Positions 12,061-25,712 are shown, counted from the first letter of the stretch. The stretch is DNA of 64,000 nt from Isoetes taiwanensis (GCA_021234155.1 JAJEKV010000002.1:26963299-27027298), one strand, 5' to 3'. Notes: generated by a model from the sequence alone, not told the origin. Numbers and translations are program-made.

Positions 12061-12714
12061 ACTAATTTGGGCTGTGCTCAGAAGATTATTTTGAGCACTC
12101 GGTTCTTGGTATTGCTATGCCAAGAACCTCATGACCGAAAGATGCTTCACCGGGTCGTAGGCTCAAATATATGTTTGAGTGAAAGATTATTCTAAGCACT
12201 CCTCGGTTCTTGGTATTGCTATGCCAAGAACCTCATGACTGCATTGGCACCGACGCTTTATCCGGTTATGCTAAAATATATGTTTGAGGAAGCGCTCGCC
12301 CAGGTATTGATGCTTGAGCTTCTTTCTAGTCAGTTGTTGTGTCATACATATATACAGCTATGCCTTGCACTGAGTAAGGTTAGATATTCCTATTCCTCTC
12401 CTAAGAAATGTTGGAGTATTCAACTGCTTCCTCTAAGAGGATTACATCATTCAGGAGCCTGCATGGTTTGCCTTTGTATTGTCATACATCTACTAGTTAC
12501 CAGGTGGGAAGAGTAATCCGAGCACGTCAAGCATATCAGCTATCAGAGCAATTCATGTACTTTATGTATATCTGCCTGAGAGCATCTAATAAGTTTCTGC
12601 AAAATAGAGAATGAAGATGTTGAGATTACCCCTGTAGTAATTCTCTATGAGCATGAAACATTGTACTTTTTTATCTATATAATACAAAAATTTTCGTTCC
12701 CTCAAAAAAAAAAA
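12061..12714 (+). mobile_element. Poly(A)-tailed retroelement 3' fragment with hairpin tandem repeats (copy A)
   Basis: A run of A at 12704-12714 ends a plus-strand unit whose last 60 bases (ttttttatctatataatac then ccctc before the A run) resemble a LINE or SINE 3' end. Inside it, the hairpin with arms ggttcttgg and ccaagaacc and loop tattgctatg occurs twice (12101-12128 and 12205-12232), in tandem units of about 104 bp that also share ctcaaatatatgtttgag-like words. The 5' boundary is not seen and no reliable target duplication was found. Open frames inside do not look like genes. Confidence 0.5.
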
Positions 12715-13391
12715 GACATCACAAACGGAAGTCCTTCTTCATAATCAAATTCATCTTCTTCTTCTTCATCCCGAATAATATGGTTGATGGGTTTTAACCT
12801 GTCCGTAGATTGGTTTTTACCCTTCCTGTCCATACATTTTTCCCCAATTTTGCACGAAATATGTTGGGCTTTGTATGAGAATCCCTTCCAAACCGAATGT
12901 TCTCATCATTATCAATTTCATCATAGTTTTCATCTCCAGAACCTTTGTAGTCTCGGTCTTCATTTGTAGCATTGTTTTCTGGGTAATTGTCCTCTTCAGT
13001 TGGGTCATACATAGTTATTGTCATCACCCCTATCCCACTGACTGTCTCCTGCTTCCTCCAGATATTCGTTATCTACTTGTCCAACACTTCCATACTCCAT
13101 AACTTGTGCTTCATCCAAATTCATATAGTTCGATCGTACTTTCCGCCTTGCCATGCTGGCATGAAGAGACATCTGCCGTCTAGAATCTTGCCCACTGAAA
13201 CCACATTCATTTGGCATACCCTCGGCACCATCATCTTCACTATACCCATAATTTTCCACAGCATCCTCTCCACCAATGTCCCCATTAGATGCTTCAACAT
13301 CGGAATTTGACATTCTATATAGCAAGACAGCAATTCTAGAATGGGACTCGCATGAAACCAACAAACCGCCCGACTTAGACTTGCTTCTCAT
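12715..13391 (-). pseudogene. Acidic protein fragment, possibly CHD1/CHR5-like N-terminus (copy A)
   Basis: Minus-strand frames of 128 and 77 codons, shifted once near 13010, give one highly acidic, Asp/Asn/Ser-rich product with MSNSDVEASNGD near its start, VDNEYLEEAGDS, then NDENIRFGRDSHTKPNIF and, legible only in copy B, YYSDEEEEDEADYEEG. The order of acidic patches resembles the disordered N-terminus of plant CHD1-type chromatin remodellers, but no ATPase or chromodomain is present, so this is a weak inference. The coding side is cut off by the poly(A) of the neighbouring retroelement, which suggests that element inserted into it. Confidence 0.35.
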
Positions 13392-14654
13392 TCATCTCGC
13401 TTTCAGGATTTTCTACAATGGTGGATAGTGGGTAGCCGCTTTTTATGAACCAACTACAATCATGGATAGTGGGTAGCGTAACACCAAACATTCCCGGCCT
13501 TGACCGCCCTTGCCTTGGGAAGAACTCCACCCTTGACCGAGCCTTTTCGAAATCCTAGAAATGGTTCAAGTTTTGTTTTTTCATGAGAAAAGGGCTTTCA
13601 TTATAAGCCCTTGGATCTTTTTGAATTAAAAGATGGTTTTCTTTGTAAGCCCTCCGATCTTAACCATTGAGGAGGATGAAACAAAAATTGCACAAATTGC
13701 ATGCAAAAACTTGGTGCACTCTAGATGTACCGATTAGTATGCCTCGTGGCAATACGCATGCATGAAATCATATGAAAACCATGCCAAAAAGCCGTACAAA
13801 AATCACAAAAAGCCCCCGCTAGAATGCTAGATATTCATTGAGATTCATTCCTCCTTTGACATTCCACATCACCTCCCATTATATGTCCTCATTGTTGTTT
13901 TTGCAAAAAGCAGCCAATTCAATGCCTTGGTTCGGTCAGAAGACAAGAATGAGAAATGCAATTAACCGAAGTATTCCACACCTGCAACTACTAAAATCCA
14001 ACAGATTATGTACAATTGTATTGGATTGGACTGCCAATTTCTCTTTAGTATATCACACACAAATAAATTTTGGACAGTTTTAAAACTCCAGCTCATCTCG
14101 ACCTTCCTTTTTGATAAAATTGAAGCCGCTGTTAATAAGATATTCTTCTATTCTCAGACGGTTTGAAAGATGCAAAAAGAACATAAAAAAGAAGATGCAT
14201 TTGTACCTCTTTTATTTCTCCCTACTGACAAAGGATGTGTGAAGGTACACTGGTCATCAACCACATACCAGATTCTTGGCTTGCTCCAAGTCCTCGAATG
14301 GCGTCCATGCTATCGGGATGGCTCGATAGTCGAAGTCTTGGTGATCTGCTTGGAAAAGCAAGCTCCACAAAGCTCGCAAGCTCCGAATTGGTCCGTGTAA
14401 TCTCTATTAATAGGACATGTTAATGGTTCCATTGATTATACTCTAAACCCTATATGGTTGCCATGTGTACATGTCGCTGGGTGTTGACATGTACCAGTGA
14501 TGGCAATATAATATATATATACAAGTTTTTGATCGATCGTGAAGGTGTATGTTCCAGCTACTTACATGTTCTGGTTGTGGATATCAAGGTTTGGTTCATG
14601 TTCCGGGGCTTTTGCATGTTTTAGTTTATGATGTTCTAATTTTCTATAAGGGTT
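13392..14654. other. Non-coding end of duplication block (copy A)
   Basis: No gene is supported. The word ggatagtgggtagc occurs twice near 13424 and 13465. At 14458-14507 an imperfect inverted repeat (ttgccatgtgtacatgtc against gacatgtacc...tggcaat) is followed by a TA run; copy B has it at 63237-63284. The open frame at 13838-14083 is conserved in copy B but looks non-coding. Confidence 0.5.
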
Positions 14655-17221
14655 GTTATTACATAAGTTTATGGAAAAAAAATGGATAAAAAATTGGTCA
14701 TGGTATGACCACATGAAATCTTCATTTATCTAAAATTAAAATAATAAGGAGCCTCTAATTAACGGATCAAGATTGGATGGTTATTGGCTGATTTTTATCC
14801 ATTTTTCATCCAGTAAAATTTGGGAATTGAAATATTTAATAATGTTAATCCACTATTTACAAAATTTGACCCATTTTTGCATGATCCTGATGGCTCATGG
14901 TCCTACCTCGATACCTTAGGACAAAATGATAAAATGGCGTGAAATGATTTTATGCCTCTATCAGGCCCCATGATAGAACCGGTGCCTCATGTTTCTTGTT
15001 AACAAGTAGGTGAAATATTAGATGCTGAAACCATCGAGGTGTTAAAACTAAATTCTCAAAATTGAAACTATTTTCTCAATTAATGAAATGGAATTATGGC
15101 ATATGGAAAATCGTAAGAAATGAGGCTCCAAATTTGGGAATCAGAGCACAGTACACATACGAAAGGGCTACGGTCTAATATAGTGTTGACCACAAATCAG
15201 CTTATCCCCAGCTAAATCTAAGTAGTAATGCTAATTTAAACATACCAGAGAATGTAGTCGCACCGCTATTTCCTAATACTGATTTTAACCACCTAATATT
15301 TCGATTATATGCTTCCATTGTCCGGGATCACTTGCGCCCTGAGATGAATTTGTGATTCCAATATTTGAGTGGCGGCTTAGAAACTCCTTTCAAGTAGATT
15401 TTCAGCACCGTCTCTGGAATACAAGAACTCTAAATGTTACCCAATTTACATTGTCAAAGCTTCCTACATTCGTAATTTGAGGTGACCTTGTCCGGTTCTT
15501 GCATGGGACCTCTCTGCTGGCAAAGCGGCGTTGGTGCCTTGGTTTTTAGCGGATCAAGGTGAATCCCGGCAATGTTGCATTGGCTTCGAGCTCCCTCCGG
15601 CTTTTCATTTACATTCCGATTATTTCATGTCTTTGCCATTGGAGCTATACACCTAATGAAACTTTCGGTCGAGATTTCATCCTCCTATGCACTCGGTGAA
15701 ATTGATAATCACAGTATTCAGTAGGATATCTTGGACTCTAAATTTCTTTATTAGGGAGTTGTACCACATCGATTAGAAGAGATATTTTCCAAGTGATGAA
15801 CCTTGAGAAAATTGCTCTTAAAATTTGTGGTGTTTCCATGACATTGATACTCGACCCGACGGCCTAGATTGTTTATTAGCCAAAGGGGATAATTCTGATG
15901 GTATGAAATATTATACTTGTATCTGAGAGTTGAATTTAAGATCACATACACTTAAACCTAGTAAGCGTGTGCTTATATTTAGGTGTAGTGTGGTTTTCAA
16001 AAGTCATTAAGAATATGCAATTTTGAGGGATCCATAGATTAGAAGAAATTCTCAATATTAGACTTTTCATTTGAAACTATTTAATTAGAACATATGGTGT
16101 CATGGTCAGATTTGTGGGTTGTAATGCTTAATTCTGAGACCCATATGCCATAATCCAAAGATTAGCTTTGTACATGCTGTTAGAGCTTGTCACGTGATCT
16201 CGAATAGTTTTGGGGAGTAAATTGCTAGTATTGTTCCATTCGAGTTGCATCTAGATCTAGAATAAGATAGAATCAATTGGGGGTTGGTTGCTTGCAATTT
16301 TATGACATATAAAGAGGAATCAATTTCAAAACTAAGATTTAATTCAATAAATGAAAAAAAGATGATTTTGCAATGAAGAAAGATGAAGAAAAGATGGTAC
16401 ACTGGATAAATGGGGAACTTTGTGCATGGATACTGAGCCTATCGGGTTGAGATTAGTTCAAAGAGCTGGTCTCAAAATTGCTTAGAAATGTATCGATTTG
16501 AGCTTCATATGTCAATTCTTCAGGGCAACTCAGAAGAACCAAGATGATTAGAGAAGAGCTCCATTCTTGAAATGAGGCGGCAGGATTGGCTCGTGAGGTG
16601 ACTAGGACATGAGCTATGTGTACTACTTGAAGCATTGAGACCCAGATACCCTACCTTCAAGAATTGTCGACATTCATCCACATCGAACATGCTATGCAGA
16701 AGTTGATCATGGCTAATCCCGACAACTCTGTGTTGATGGACCTTACTTGGCGATGTAGTAGAGGATCTTGGGATCTTAACCTCTCTAGGATATCATACCG
16801 CAGCGGCTATGTCTCAAACATTACATTAAGGTATATCGATCGAACCATCGGATCGATTATTCTCGAATGGCGAGCATGCATCTTTGCAGCATGAATGCAT
16901 GCATGCATTTTACGGGATTACGGACTGTTGGGGATCACTATTTCTTGCGGTTTTCATCGACTTCTCGTTGGCGTTTTCCTCCCTCGCTTCCAGCCAGTTC
17001 CGCCGAAGCTCCCACCCACCTCCCGCTTAATGTAGCATATAATTCTAAAATGTTGTTTTGTTTGGCTTTTTGAGGTTCTTTTTCAGTGGCATCGTGACCA
17101 ACCCCTCGGCTTTTGAGGTTGTTGTTTCTTATCTTTGTCAATTGTTCTAGTTTGTTGATGTACATACGGTGGGATCATGACTCCATCTTCTTCAAGCTTA
17201 GTGGGTTTTCTTTGTAGAGAC
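14655..17221. other. Unrecognised sequence
   Basis: Single-copy in this window, starting at the end of the duplicated block. No gene, RNA gene or repeat family is recognised. Short open frames are scattered and unconvincing. Around 16,800-16,910 there are several atgcatgcat and gatcgat words. Confidence 0.5.
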
Positions 17222-17470
17222 TTTTTTTTTTTTCTTGACCCTTGCATTTATTGATGCAAGCCCCTTGCCGGGGGAGAAAACATCACTACAAAGTTTCCTC
17301 GAAAACCCGAAGGCGGGGTTTTTTGTCCGGCAATGGCTCTGATGGGTACATAATCTGACAATTTGTAGAATTTTTTGGGGTCCGGATGATATATTGCGGA
17401 TATTCCTGTATTTTTCATTGTGGGTAGCTTGCAAAGTATTGCGTACCTCAGCCATTAATTCTGGCGAGGA
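17222..17470 (-). mobile_element. Retroelement 3' end with poly(A), minus strand
   Basis: Twelve T residues at 17222-17233 are the poly(A) of a minus-strand unit. Just before the tail the minus strand reads ggggcttgcatcaataaatg, the usual style of plant LINE 3' ends with an AATAAA signal. The 5' limit is uncertain, and no reading frame of the element is recognisable. Confidence 0.5.
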
Positions 17471-18569
17471 TGGACCGAAAAGCTAACTGGAAGCTTTTGT
17501 CTATTTCATCACGGAGCCCATATTCGAGAATGAAAATGTATTATAATATCCCATTGTCTGGTTCCACCGACATGTTTATTACGCTAAAGTTTTCTCTCAG
17601 AAACCAGCCGGGCATGGGTTTTAATCAAATAATATATTATAAAAAGGCACAAAAGGAAAAGCATATTCATTACATATTACGAACTGTGTACGAAATTCTT
17701 GCCATGAAAATGACACCACGCTGGCCTTTCTTTGCTTGAATGTTTGCGCAAAAACTTTGTGGCATGGTGAATGTTGCACCTCTTCCTATGACTCAATTTT
17801 GCGTCCATGTCCGTTAAATCTCCCACTTACATTCACGGCTATCTCGCGTACATTATTTTTAACGTGCAGAAAGGAATTTCACACTAGCATACATTTCGCG
17901 TCTCTGCAAGGAGAATGCTATTTTCTTCGTGAAACATTCTTAAGCTCAAAACAAATTGTAGTTATTTGCATGCTTTAAGAGGTGCTCTAGCATAATGTCT
18001 CAGAGCCTCTACAAAAGCATCCCTTCATGCGATAATTTACCAAAATCACGAGCAAGCTTACTTGATCTGTTTTATTCTGCACTTTGTTTACATTTCTTAT
18101 CTTCTCGATGAACCATACTCCTAATTTGTTTCTCAAAATTGATTGTACTAGTTGGTGCATGCTTTTAGGGTGCTTTTAGCAATGTCCTCCAAGCTTCTAA
18201 AGGAGTTCCTTCTTCCCGCTTATAATATAGGCATATGCATTTTGTATTGCACTTGTTTACATTCTTGCCGCTTTCGATTCCATACTCCCCGGTTTTGTTT
18301 TTCCTCTGCGTTATCTTCACAAATATTGCAATTACTTTTACTACACACTTATACAGGTTAGAGGTTTGAAAATATTATGACTTTTATTTGTTATAAAAAA
18401 ATAATTTAGTTTAAATTAGTGTTAGAAAAAGATTCTTGCAATTAATGAGCTTCTTATAAAGCCCAACTATTTATGCCATTAGTCTCTTTAGAAGCAAAAG
18501 ATGTTTTTTTTTTTTTTTCACCATAGTTGTTCTTTCAAAAATACTCCTACATTGTTATTTGCCATTACA
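17471..18569. other. Unrecognised sequence
   Basis: Short open frames only. No protein or RNA family is recognised. AT-rich toward the Copia element. Confidence 0.5.
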
Positions 18570-19135
18570 AGCACAATAGAACTTGAACTTAACGAATTCC
18601 CAAGTCTTTATTAAAACCTAATATAAGCCTTTGTTTTTTAATAAGTAATATTGCAAACTATGAAGGTATTGGCAGCAGTATTTCAAATCAATAGTTATAG
18701 ACCTTGGAATCTTCATAACATTAAACTTCAAATGCTCTGGATTTCCAATCCTTGTCTCCTAAATATATGGATGGCTCTCTTGTCTTGCACTGAATGCCCT
18801 TGAATACAAGTTTTTATCTAGGGTCGATCCTACTGCCATGCCAAACCGACATCCAAGAATTATTTCCCTCCTTAACTTTCAGTCCAACATCCCTACGACG
18901 CCTCCTCTTCTATTTAAATTGTTCAATGCGTATGTATTCTTGGAGCATTCCAAATGTATGGTAGAACCATGGATAAATTATCCATTAACTATAACCATGT
19001 AAATTAGGTTTGATATAACATATATCGGATAAAGGCTTAGCCAAATTATCACGCATCATTTTTTACCTCCGTGATTCCATATGTTCATGCAGTTGAATTC
19101 AATCTCAACCCGAAACCCCAAAAGTTATAACATGA
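18570..19135 (-). repeat. Copia 3' LTR (left in window)
   Basis: Shares an ordered series of words with 23287-23850: ttttttaataagtaatatt, atatggatggctct, ccaagaatt, tatttaaattgttc, ggataaattatccat, ataaccatgtaaa and ataacatgaca. Exact ends are approximate. Confidence 0.7.
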
Positions 19136-22100
19136 CAATTTCAACATTTTCCTTCATTCCATGTTATAACCGGGTAATCAGATCAACTTCTTCAATTATG
19201 TAAACCTTCTTTCCGTAAGACTTTAGTCAAGATATCTGACTAACTAAACCGAAGTGTTTATGTATATCATTTTTAATCAATCCTTTCCCAACCAGCCTCG
19301 GATAAAATGCAATTCTAATTCAATGTGTTTTGACCTTCCCATGTAGAACTGGGGTCGCTTTGACGTGCCTCGCGGCTTATTTGCTATCCACGATTTTGCA
19401 TTTCGGTAGCAGTTTGTTCAAGCCCAGTTCATATCAACTAACTTCTCTCCATCCAGTATCGGTCATATTAGGCCCTCACCTTTGGACTTGATGCAAGAAT
19501 ATGGAAATAACTTCTCCCAAAGAATGCTGAAATAGCTTGATTAATGCCGACTTTCTGATCCCCTCCTAAATTGACATCTGGCAGACCACCAGTTCCAGTT
19601 TTTTAGAACGGGTGTCTGTACCATCATTCAGTATTGTACCTTTAGTGTTTTAGAACTCCTCTCTTTCTTTGCGGGTCTGGCGTGATTTTAATTTTCCCCA
19701 TCTGGATCGAGTTATACAGCAGCCGTTAACAATGTACGTATATCGGGTTTAATGCGGGTTGCTACCTGAAGAAGAAATCCACCGAAATGATCTATAAGGC
19801 GTCATTTTCATTTCTTCCTGCTTCTCAGCTCCGGAAAGCAATACGAAATCTTTAACCCTAAATGCTGAGGGTTTTTGCTTGAGTTGTAGCCTACATTTTA
19901 TTTTTTTAGCATTCGCTAATCACGACTCCTCTTTTGGTAAGAGTCGAGGTCTTACTCTATCCCTACCACTTCAATTCCAGAGAACTTTTTGTATCACCGT
20001 CATGTAAATCTTTCGCTTTTAAGATGCTTTCGATTTTCAAAACCCTGTACCCTTTACGTATCATATTATCATGGGTAATATGATGCAATTATACCATTCG
20101 CTTATATTATGATAGCACTTGGCTACCATCATTTTAAAATTAATGAAGCCTGTTTTTCTTCCAATAAGAGCCCATTGTTCACCGTTCTCGGGGCTTTCAG
20201 TATAACAGCTCTTTTAGTTTCCTGCCTTTATTTTTAGCTAAAATCCCTGGGGTTGTCTCTAAGAATCTCCTCCTCAATTTAGCATTCCAAAACCTTCACC
20301 TCCATGGTATTCCTAGATCTGTTTACCATTGGCCTTAACCTGTTTTATCTTAACTTTCGTGTTTAACGTTCTTTCATAATCACCACCTCTTCTTTAAACC
20401 CTTTGTACCTAAGTCTGACCTTATCTGGTCTTTCCATCAGGTCTTTTTATTTTGAAAATGTATTCTTTCCTGGTCTACATCAAATGTATCATTCCTCTGA
20501 AGATGCCACTAATATCTGCTTGCCAGGCCAATGTGTTTTTCTCACGCGAATTAACTATTTGCCTGGTGTAGCTTTTAGACTTTCACATCTAAATGCGTTC
20601 AATTTCACCATTATATTTATCTGCAGCCATTAGGTTTGGGTCTTTGCCCAGCACGCCATGTCTTGACCTGCAGCCTCGACATCTGCTTATTTCTCTTTGC
20701 AATCACTTTGCCTTGGTTCTCTTTTCTTCTTGTTTCTTTTTATCATTTCTTCGTTTTGGTTGATTTGCTCACATTGAAGGGTTGAGAACCTTGTTGTTCT
20801 TTGAACTGCTGAATATTATTAGAGAACCATTTGTTGTGTTGTACACGTAAAGATATAATGTCTCAATCTTCCAGATGTTCTCATCTTATTCAACATTGAG
20901 AACCAATTAGTGTCATTCCTTTCTTGATAGAATACTTGGTGTTTCGACTTTTCATTTACACTCAACAACTGCCATTTGTATTGACTGGTGAAGAACCCAG
21001 CGTAAATTGTTCCTCATCAACGAAAAGTAATATCTGCTGTTACAGCTCTTCTTTTACTTGGATCGACAATCTATAAGCCTTTAATTCATTATCAAAAAAT
21101 CTAATGATTATTAGTGCTTGCCATCTAATTTGTTTCTCACTCAATTCTTCAGGAATATGTGATCAGCTTAACCATAAGCCCTCAAGTTTTCCTTTCGATG
21201 ATTTTGCAGACCACAGCATCCTACGGTATAATACCATTTGTGCTTGCCCCATTAGAAGGGAGTAACCCCATTTGCAACATTATCTTGACTTCTTTAAAGA
21301 AAAGTTTGGCGAGACCAAGAGGCCCGAGCATCTTTAGCATTCAATGACTTATGTATTCTCATTCTTCGTTCGGCAATTTCATTCTGTTGAATGAATAACA
21401 ACTCTACATGGCTGGCTCTCTTCAATTTCATCCTACTTTTTGCAATGTGGCAGATTCATAAAGAGAGGAACTCACCTCCTCTATCGAGCCATTCTGAAAT
21501 GTTTGATCTTCCTTCTGTTCCGGAGTTTCCGCTTCCTTCACCAAATGGTTTGAATGCTTTAAAAGCGGCATATTAGTTCTCAAACAATAGACGGCGATTC
21601 TGAAATCATCCAATCATTGTCGCGGTATATTTTCGAGAGACTTGTGACGTATTGGTCCCTGAAGATGTCATGTGCCAGATTCAAGATCCCTTTTGCTTTT
21701 AGAGACTGTTCTGGAAAGATGGCGCATTTGTGTTTAAAATCATTAACACAGGCTGATTCTTCAACCGGTTCGTATCCGGACCCCCCTTTAGCAAGTAATT
21801 CGCTGTCTTTTGCATTGGCACAACCTTTAAATGCCGGATCTTAATTCGGAGACCAGCGTGATTAATACTGGGTATGAAAGTCTTTATACCGACGAGCAAA
21901 TTCCAAATCTTTTTTCCCCAAAGATTTGAATTTTATTCACTATTAAAATACTTACCCTGTGCCGATTTTCAGAGTACGTTCCAACAGCCAAGGTCCTTCC
22001 CCAAAGTTGAGATCTTGATATTAATTTAAAGACCAATCACAATTTTCAACGACATTTTCATGAACTTATTTTCCTTCTATTCCAGTTTCATCCCGACATG

Positions 22101-23286
22101 TCCTTTAACCAGGAATGTCATTGCCAAACTTGTATCGTCTCTATTTCCTTTGCATGCCTTGAGGTAGATTTAGTCTTTAACGTAGCGATATTTTCTGACT
22201 CAATTTGTATATCATGGAAACTACGGTCATTTTTATCTTTATTCAAAACCAAACATATTCGAGAACACTTACCTCGATATCCATCTTGCTCATCTTCTCG
22301 GTTCAAGCATCTTGGGTCAAGATTTACAACTTCGATTTTATGCTTTCGCTTCTCTATTAGCGAGATCTACCTTGTTCCAGCTACCTTACTATGTTTTTCC
22401 GCCCATTTTACATCCCCTCGGTTTTTGAAACAATTACAACCAAATGGCCTTTACCTTCTGATTAAAACGACAAATCTTGTTCCTTGATCAGACAGTCGAC
22501 TTGAATGTTAAAGTTATTTTAATCTTAGCGTAGTCTTGCCTTCCTTTTGACGTGGGATTTTTCCTGTACTTTTGGCATCGAGCCAGAACTTTGGAAGCTT
22601 CATCTGTTCTTACCATCTAAATTGCATGATCCTTGGATTTTGCCACATTCCTTAAGTATAGGTTGTCAATCGATATTGTGAGAAAACTACCCCATATGGC
22701 CAAAAGGCATTGATCATTCAAGACCAATTCTGTTCTCTAAATCTAATTTCTCAAAGAACTGGATTATATTATTTTTGTCATGAAGTTTTAGTTGGTGTTT
22801 TCAAGACATCTATTCGAAACCCAAGAAGTTTTGCATAATCACCCATCATATACCCACATCTCCTCTAGGACTCATATCTCTAAGTTTGAGCTTGATAGAT
22901 GTCCCTACCTTGTAAGTGATAGTGCTTCTTGGCCTCCATTATCTTCAACTCTAAGACTTGATCCTGCCACAGTTGTGCGGCCCACCATGAGCCAGCTCCC
23001 TCGACCTCTTGTGGGTGGAGCCTCTTTTTAAACTTGATTCAATTTCCCCCTGCATTAGATATGCCTGCATTCAATAATATGGGGCACCTTGACAGTGTTT
23101 GTATCAAGATACCAAAGGTTTCAAACTTCAAGACCTTGTTTGATGCCTTGTTTGCATATTTGAAAACCACCTTCTCCTTTAAAACACTTCTATAGAGTTT
23201 AACATGTTAGTTCAAATATAGTAGATATGCTTAATCTTGTGCTCGATAACAACGAAAAAATAATCTATAGGAAGCATTTAAGTTAC

Positions 23287-23850
23287 AACACAATAGCAAT
23301 AGAACTTAACAAATTCCCAAGTCTCAATTAAACTCAATCAAGATCTTGTTTTTTAATAAGTAATATTGCAAAACTATGAAGGTACTATAACAATATTTCA
23401 AATCAATAGTTATCGAATCTTGATATAGATCATACCATTAAACTTGAATGCTTGACTTCAACTTGTCTTCTAAATATATGGATGGCTCTATCGACCACCA
23501 GCCCTTTTGAATACAAAGTTGTTTTATTCAGTTAGATCCGGACCGGCTATGCCGAATCAGACATCCAAGAATTCTTTTCCCTCCTTAACTGGGTCCCAAA
23601 TATCCCTTCCTATTTAAATTGTTCGATGCTTGTATTCCTTTGGAACATTCCAAATGTTATGTAGTGAACTATGGATAAATTATCCATAAACTATAACCAT
23701 GTAAACTAGATTCAATATAACATATGCAGATAAAAGGCTTAGCTAATTTTATTACGCGTCATGTTTGCACCTCTATCACAGATCTCCATATGTCCATGCA
23801 AAGAATTCAAAGCTCTAACCGAAACCCCAACTTATAACATGACACTCCCA
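23287..23850 (-). repeat. Copia 5' LTR (right in window)
   Basis: Partner of the left LTR, with the same words in the same order. Ends at about ataacatgaca near 23848, which would be TGTCATG on the minus strand, the expected TG start. A primer-binding site was not identified with confidence. Confidence 0.7.
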
Positions 23851-25451
23851 ACGGTTTTAAGAACCGAAACTTGCCCTTATGGACACTCAATTTTACCAAC
23901 AATTCCAACTTCTCACATGGCCTGGAGCAAGCTTTAAAAAAATGTTGAAAGTATATGTCTTTTCTTATATTAATCCCCATTGAAGGGTGTTTGTACCAAA
24001 GCGATCATTAATACTTTCAAATATTGAATATTTCATGCACCGATGCCAACTCGGATAGGTTTCTAAATTGCCCCAGTGTAATCAATGACTCTCTTCATTT
24101 GAATTAACTAGAATAAACCCTCCTAGTTTTTTTAGCCTTAGAACGATCAAAGCAAGAATATAGTTAAAAGCAGCACAAGTTACTAATAATTCATCATGAT
24201 GTTCCTAAACTTTATGCTCATCTCATGCAAGAATATGGCATAATTTCTCTTTAGCAAAAGCTCTCTAGAAGTTGTCTCCAACATGCCTATGATATAAGCC
24301 CATCTGCATTTTCCCTCGAACCACGTCTAAAGCCAAAATGTCTAGATGGACCCTATTTCTGTTGAAAGCAAAAAAGCTAAACCATCCAATTTAGCGGTGA
24401 AAGTGCATGATCAGCCTAAATTTTGCAGATCATTTCTTAGATTACACTCGTTTATTCTTTGCTAAGGCACATACACTTCAAGATCCCACCCTTCAAGATC
24501 CCACCCCCTTTACGCTCCTCTAGGTTTGAAGTCCTTACCCAAGCCTATTACTCTCGGTTGAGTGACTTGGTGAACTCGAGTTGGATCCTCAATCATTACC
24601 GGAATGGTACAAAATATATAATTTTTTTCAAACCTATTATTGCTAAGGGCTTTTTTCACTCCAAAACACCGAGGCGGCGTCTTTTTAATCCCTAACAATA
24701 ATAATTGTTATGCTATTTGTTTCTCTACATATGTCTCTTTGGTCTCTTTGGACCAGAAAAAAAAAAATCAATTCTATTCTATCCTATTCTATTTTTTACA
24801 AATCTAGTGACGGACAAACATCATGCCTTGATGCATGCATCTATAATCCCGAGGAGGAATCGCTCCATGCCCTCATCAATTTCACAACCTTTTTGCCTAT
24901 CTCTCAAATGGCCCCTAATTATCCCCGATTTATTCTCCAGGTCTCTTGGTATGATCTAAGGATCCTACATGAAAATTAGAATCATCCCAGGGCCAAAGGT
25001 CCAGTGAGAAGTGGCCCAAGGCACCTATACCAAGGGTGGAGTGCATGAGAGCACCCGACATAATCTGATGCGTTCACCCTCCATACAGACTTTGCTAGCT
25101 TCTAGATCGAGGGACCATGGTGCTATTCTGATCCATCTTATCATGTATAATGGTTAAAGGCAATGGAGATCTATGAGACAAAGCCTCTCAGACCCGTAAA
25201 GGCCCCGCATGAAATCCGGGGCCGTCCTTCGATTTTCTCCTCCTAGCAATTCCCTTCTTTCATTTGATCTCTCGGTCTTAGCAAGCTTTTTTCCTTTATG
25301 ACAATACAGTGTTACACTTAGAAAGTGCTATCCTTTAGCTATTGCTACTCTATGAATGATTCTCTTTTCAAGGCATTAAAGGACTGAAGGAGAGATATGC
25401 TTGCCTCGTCATCTCAGAACGATAATATCTACTTCTTGGTGTATATCCTTC
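23851..25451. other. Unrecognised sequence
   Basis: No supported gene. A 16-base word (cttcaagatcccaccc) is directly repeated near 24477 and 24493. Open frames at 24459-24979 overlap each other on both strands and do not resemble known proteins. Confidence 0.5.
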
Positions 25452-25712
25452 TTAGTCAAGACTGAAGGTAGCCTCTAACATTTTGTCTGCTACCCTCCCT
25501 CGCCGTAATTTTCGGCGGTGTGGCATCATCTTGGCGTTTTCATCTATGAACATAGATAGTACAACATTCCCAAACAAAGTATGAGACCTTGGTTTCTTAG
25601 GGATTCCAAGATTTCCCGCGGCTCGCCTAATGCGCGGGTCGTCATTGAAGAGCTTCTTCCACTTGTAAAAGTGGAAATGGGGTATGCCATAGGCTTTATG
25701 CCATGCTTTCAC
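25452..25712 (-). pseudogene. Possible helix-turn-helix transposase N-terminal fragment
   Basis: An 86-codon minus-strand frame reads YGIPHFHFYKWKKLF, then GIPKKPRSHTLFGN. This layout (Tyr-Gly-Ile-Pro followed by an aromatic-basic helix, then a Pro-rich linker ending in TLF) resembles the Psq-type helix-turn-helix and linker of pogo/Tigger-like transposases or other Psq proteins. No DDE catalytic part was found on either side, so the assignment is tentative and the fragment is probably a relic. Confidence 0.3.

Larger units (their letters stand above)
1..14654. repeat. Long direct duplication, copy A
   Basis: This block reappears in the same orientation at 48812-63425. Base 1 already aligns with 48812, so the copy probably extends left of the window. 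Alignment is lost after the shared words ending near 14654 and 63425. Long runs are identical, including non-coding DNA, the LINE with its target-site duplications, both MITEs and the biotin carboxylase fragment. Differences cluster at CAG, CTG and other CHG sites. It is either a very young segmental duplication or an assembly artefact such as an unpurged haplotype. The repeat relation is certain; its cause is not. Confidence 0.95.
18570..23850 (-). mobile_element. Degenerate Copia-type LTR retrotransposon
   Basis: Two long similar sequences in the same orientation bound the unit (about 18570-19135 and 23287-23850). Between them two Copia polyprotein landmarks read on the minus strand in the right order. 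Near 21390-21361 is QQNEIAERR, the end of the integrase core (usual form PQQNGVAER). Near 19350-19294 is GRSKHIELELHFIR, the conserved C-terminal RNase H block. Reverse transcriptase must lie between, but its YVDD motif could not be read. Frames are destroyed throughout, by age, by CHG-type sequence error, or both. Right of the left LTR the sequence is pyrimidine-rich, consistent with a polypurine tract on the minus strand. Confidence 0.75.

Noticed and set aside
12235-12614. Two plus-strand frames of 93 and 68 codons, open in both copies
   Set aside because: They lie in a poly(A)-ended repeat fragment, overlap each other and show no protein features.
1-14654. RIP-like or deamination-driven mutation as the cause of copy differences
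   Set aside because: That would give mostly C-to-T or G-to-A changes; the observed differences are indels and substitutions that create CG at CHG words.
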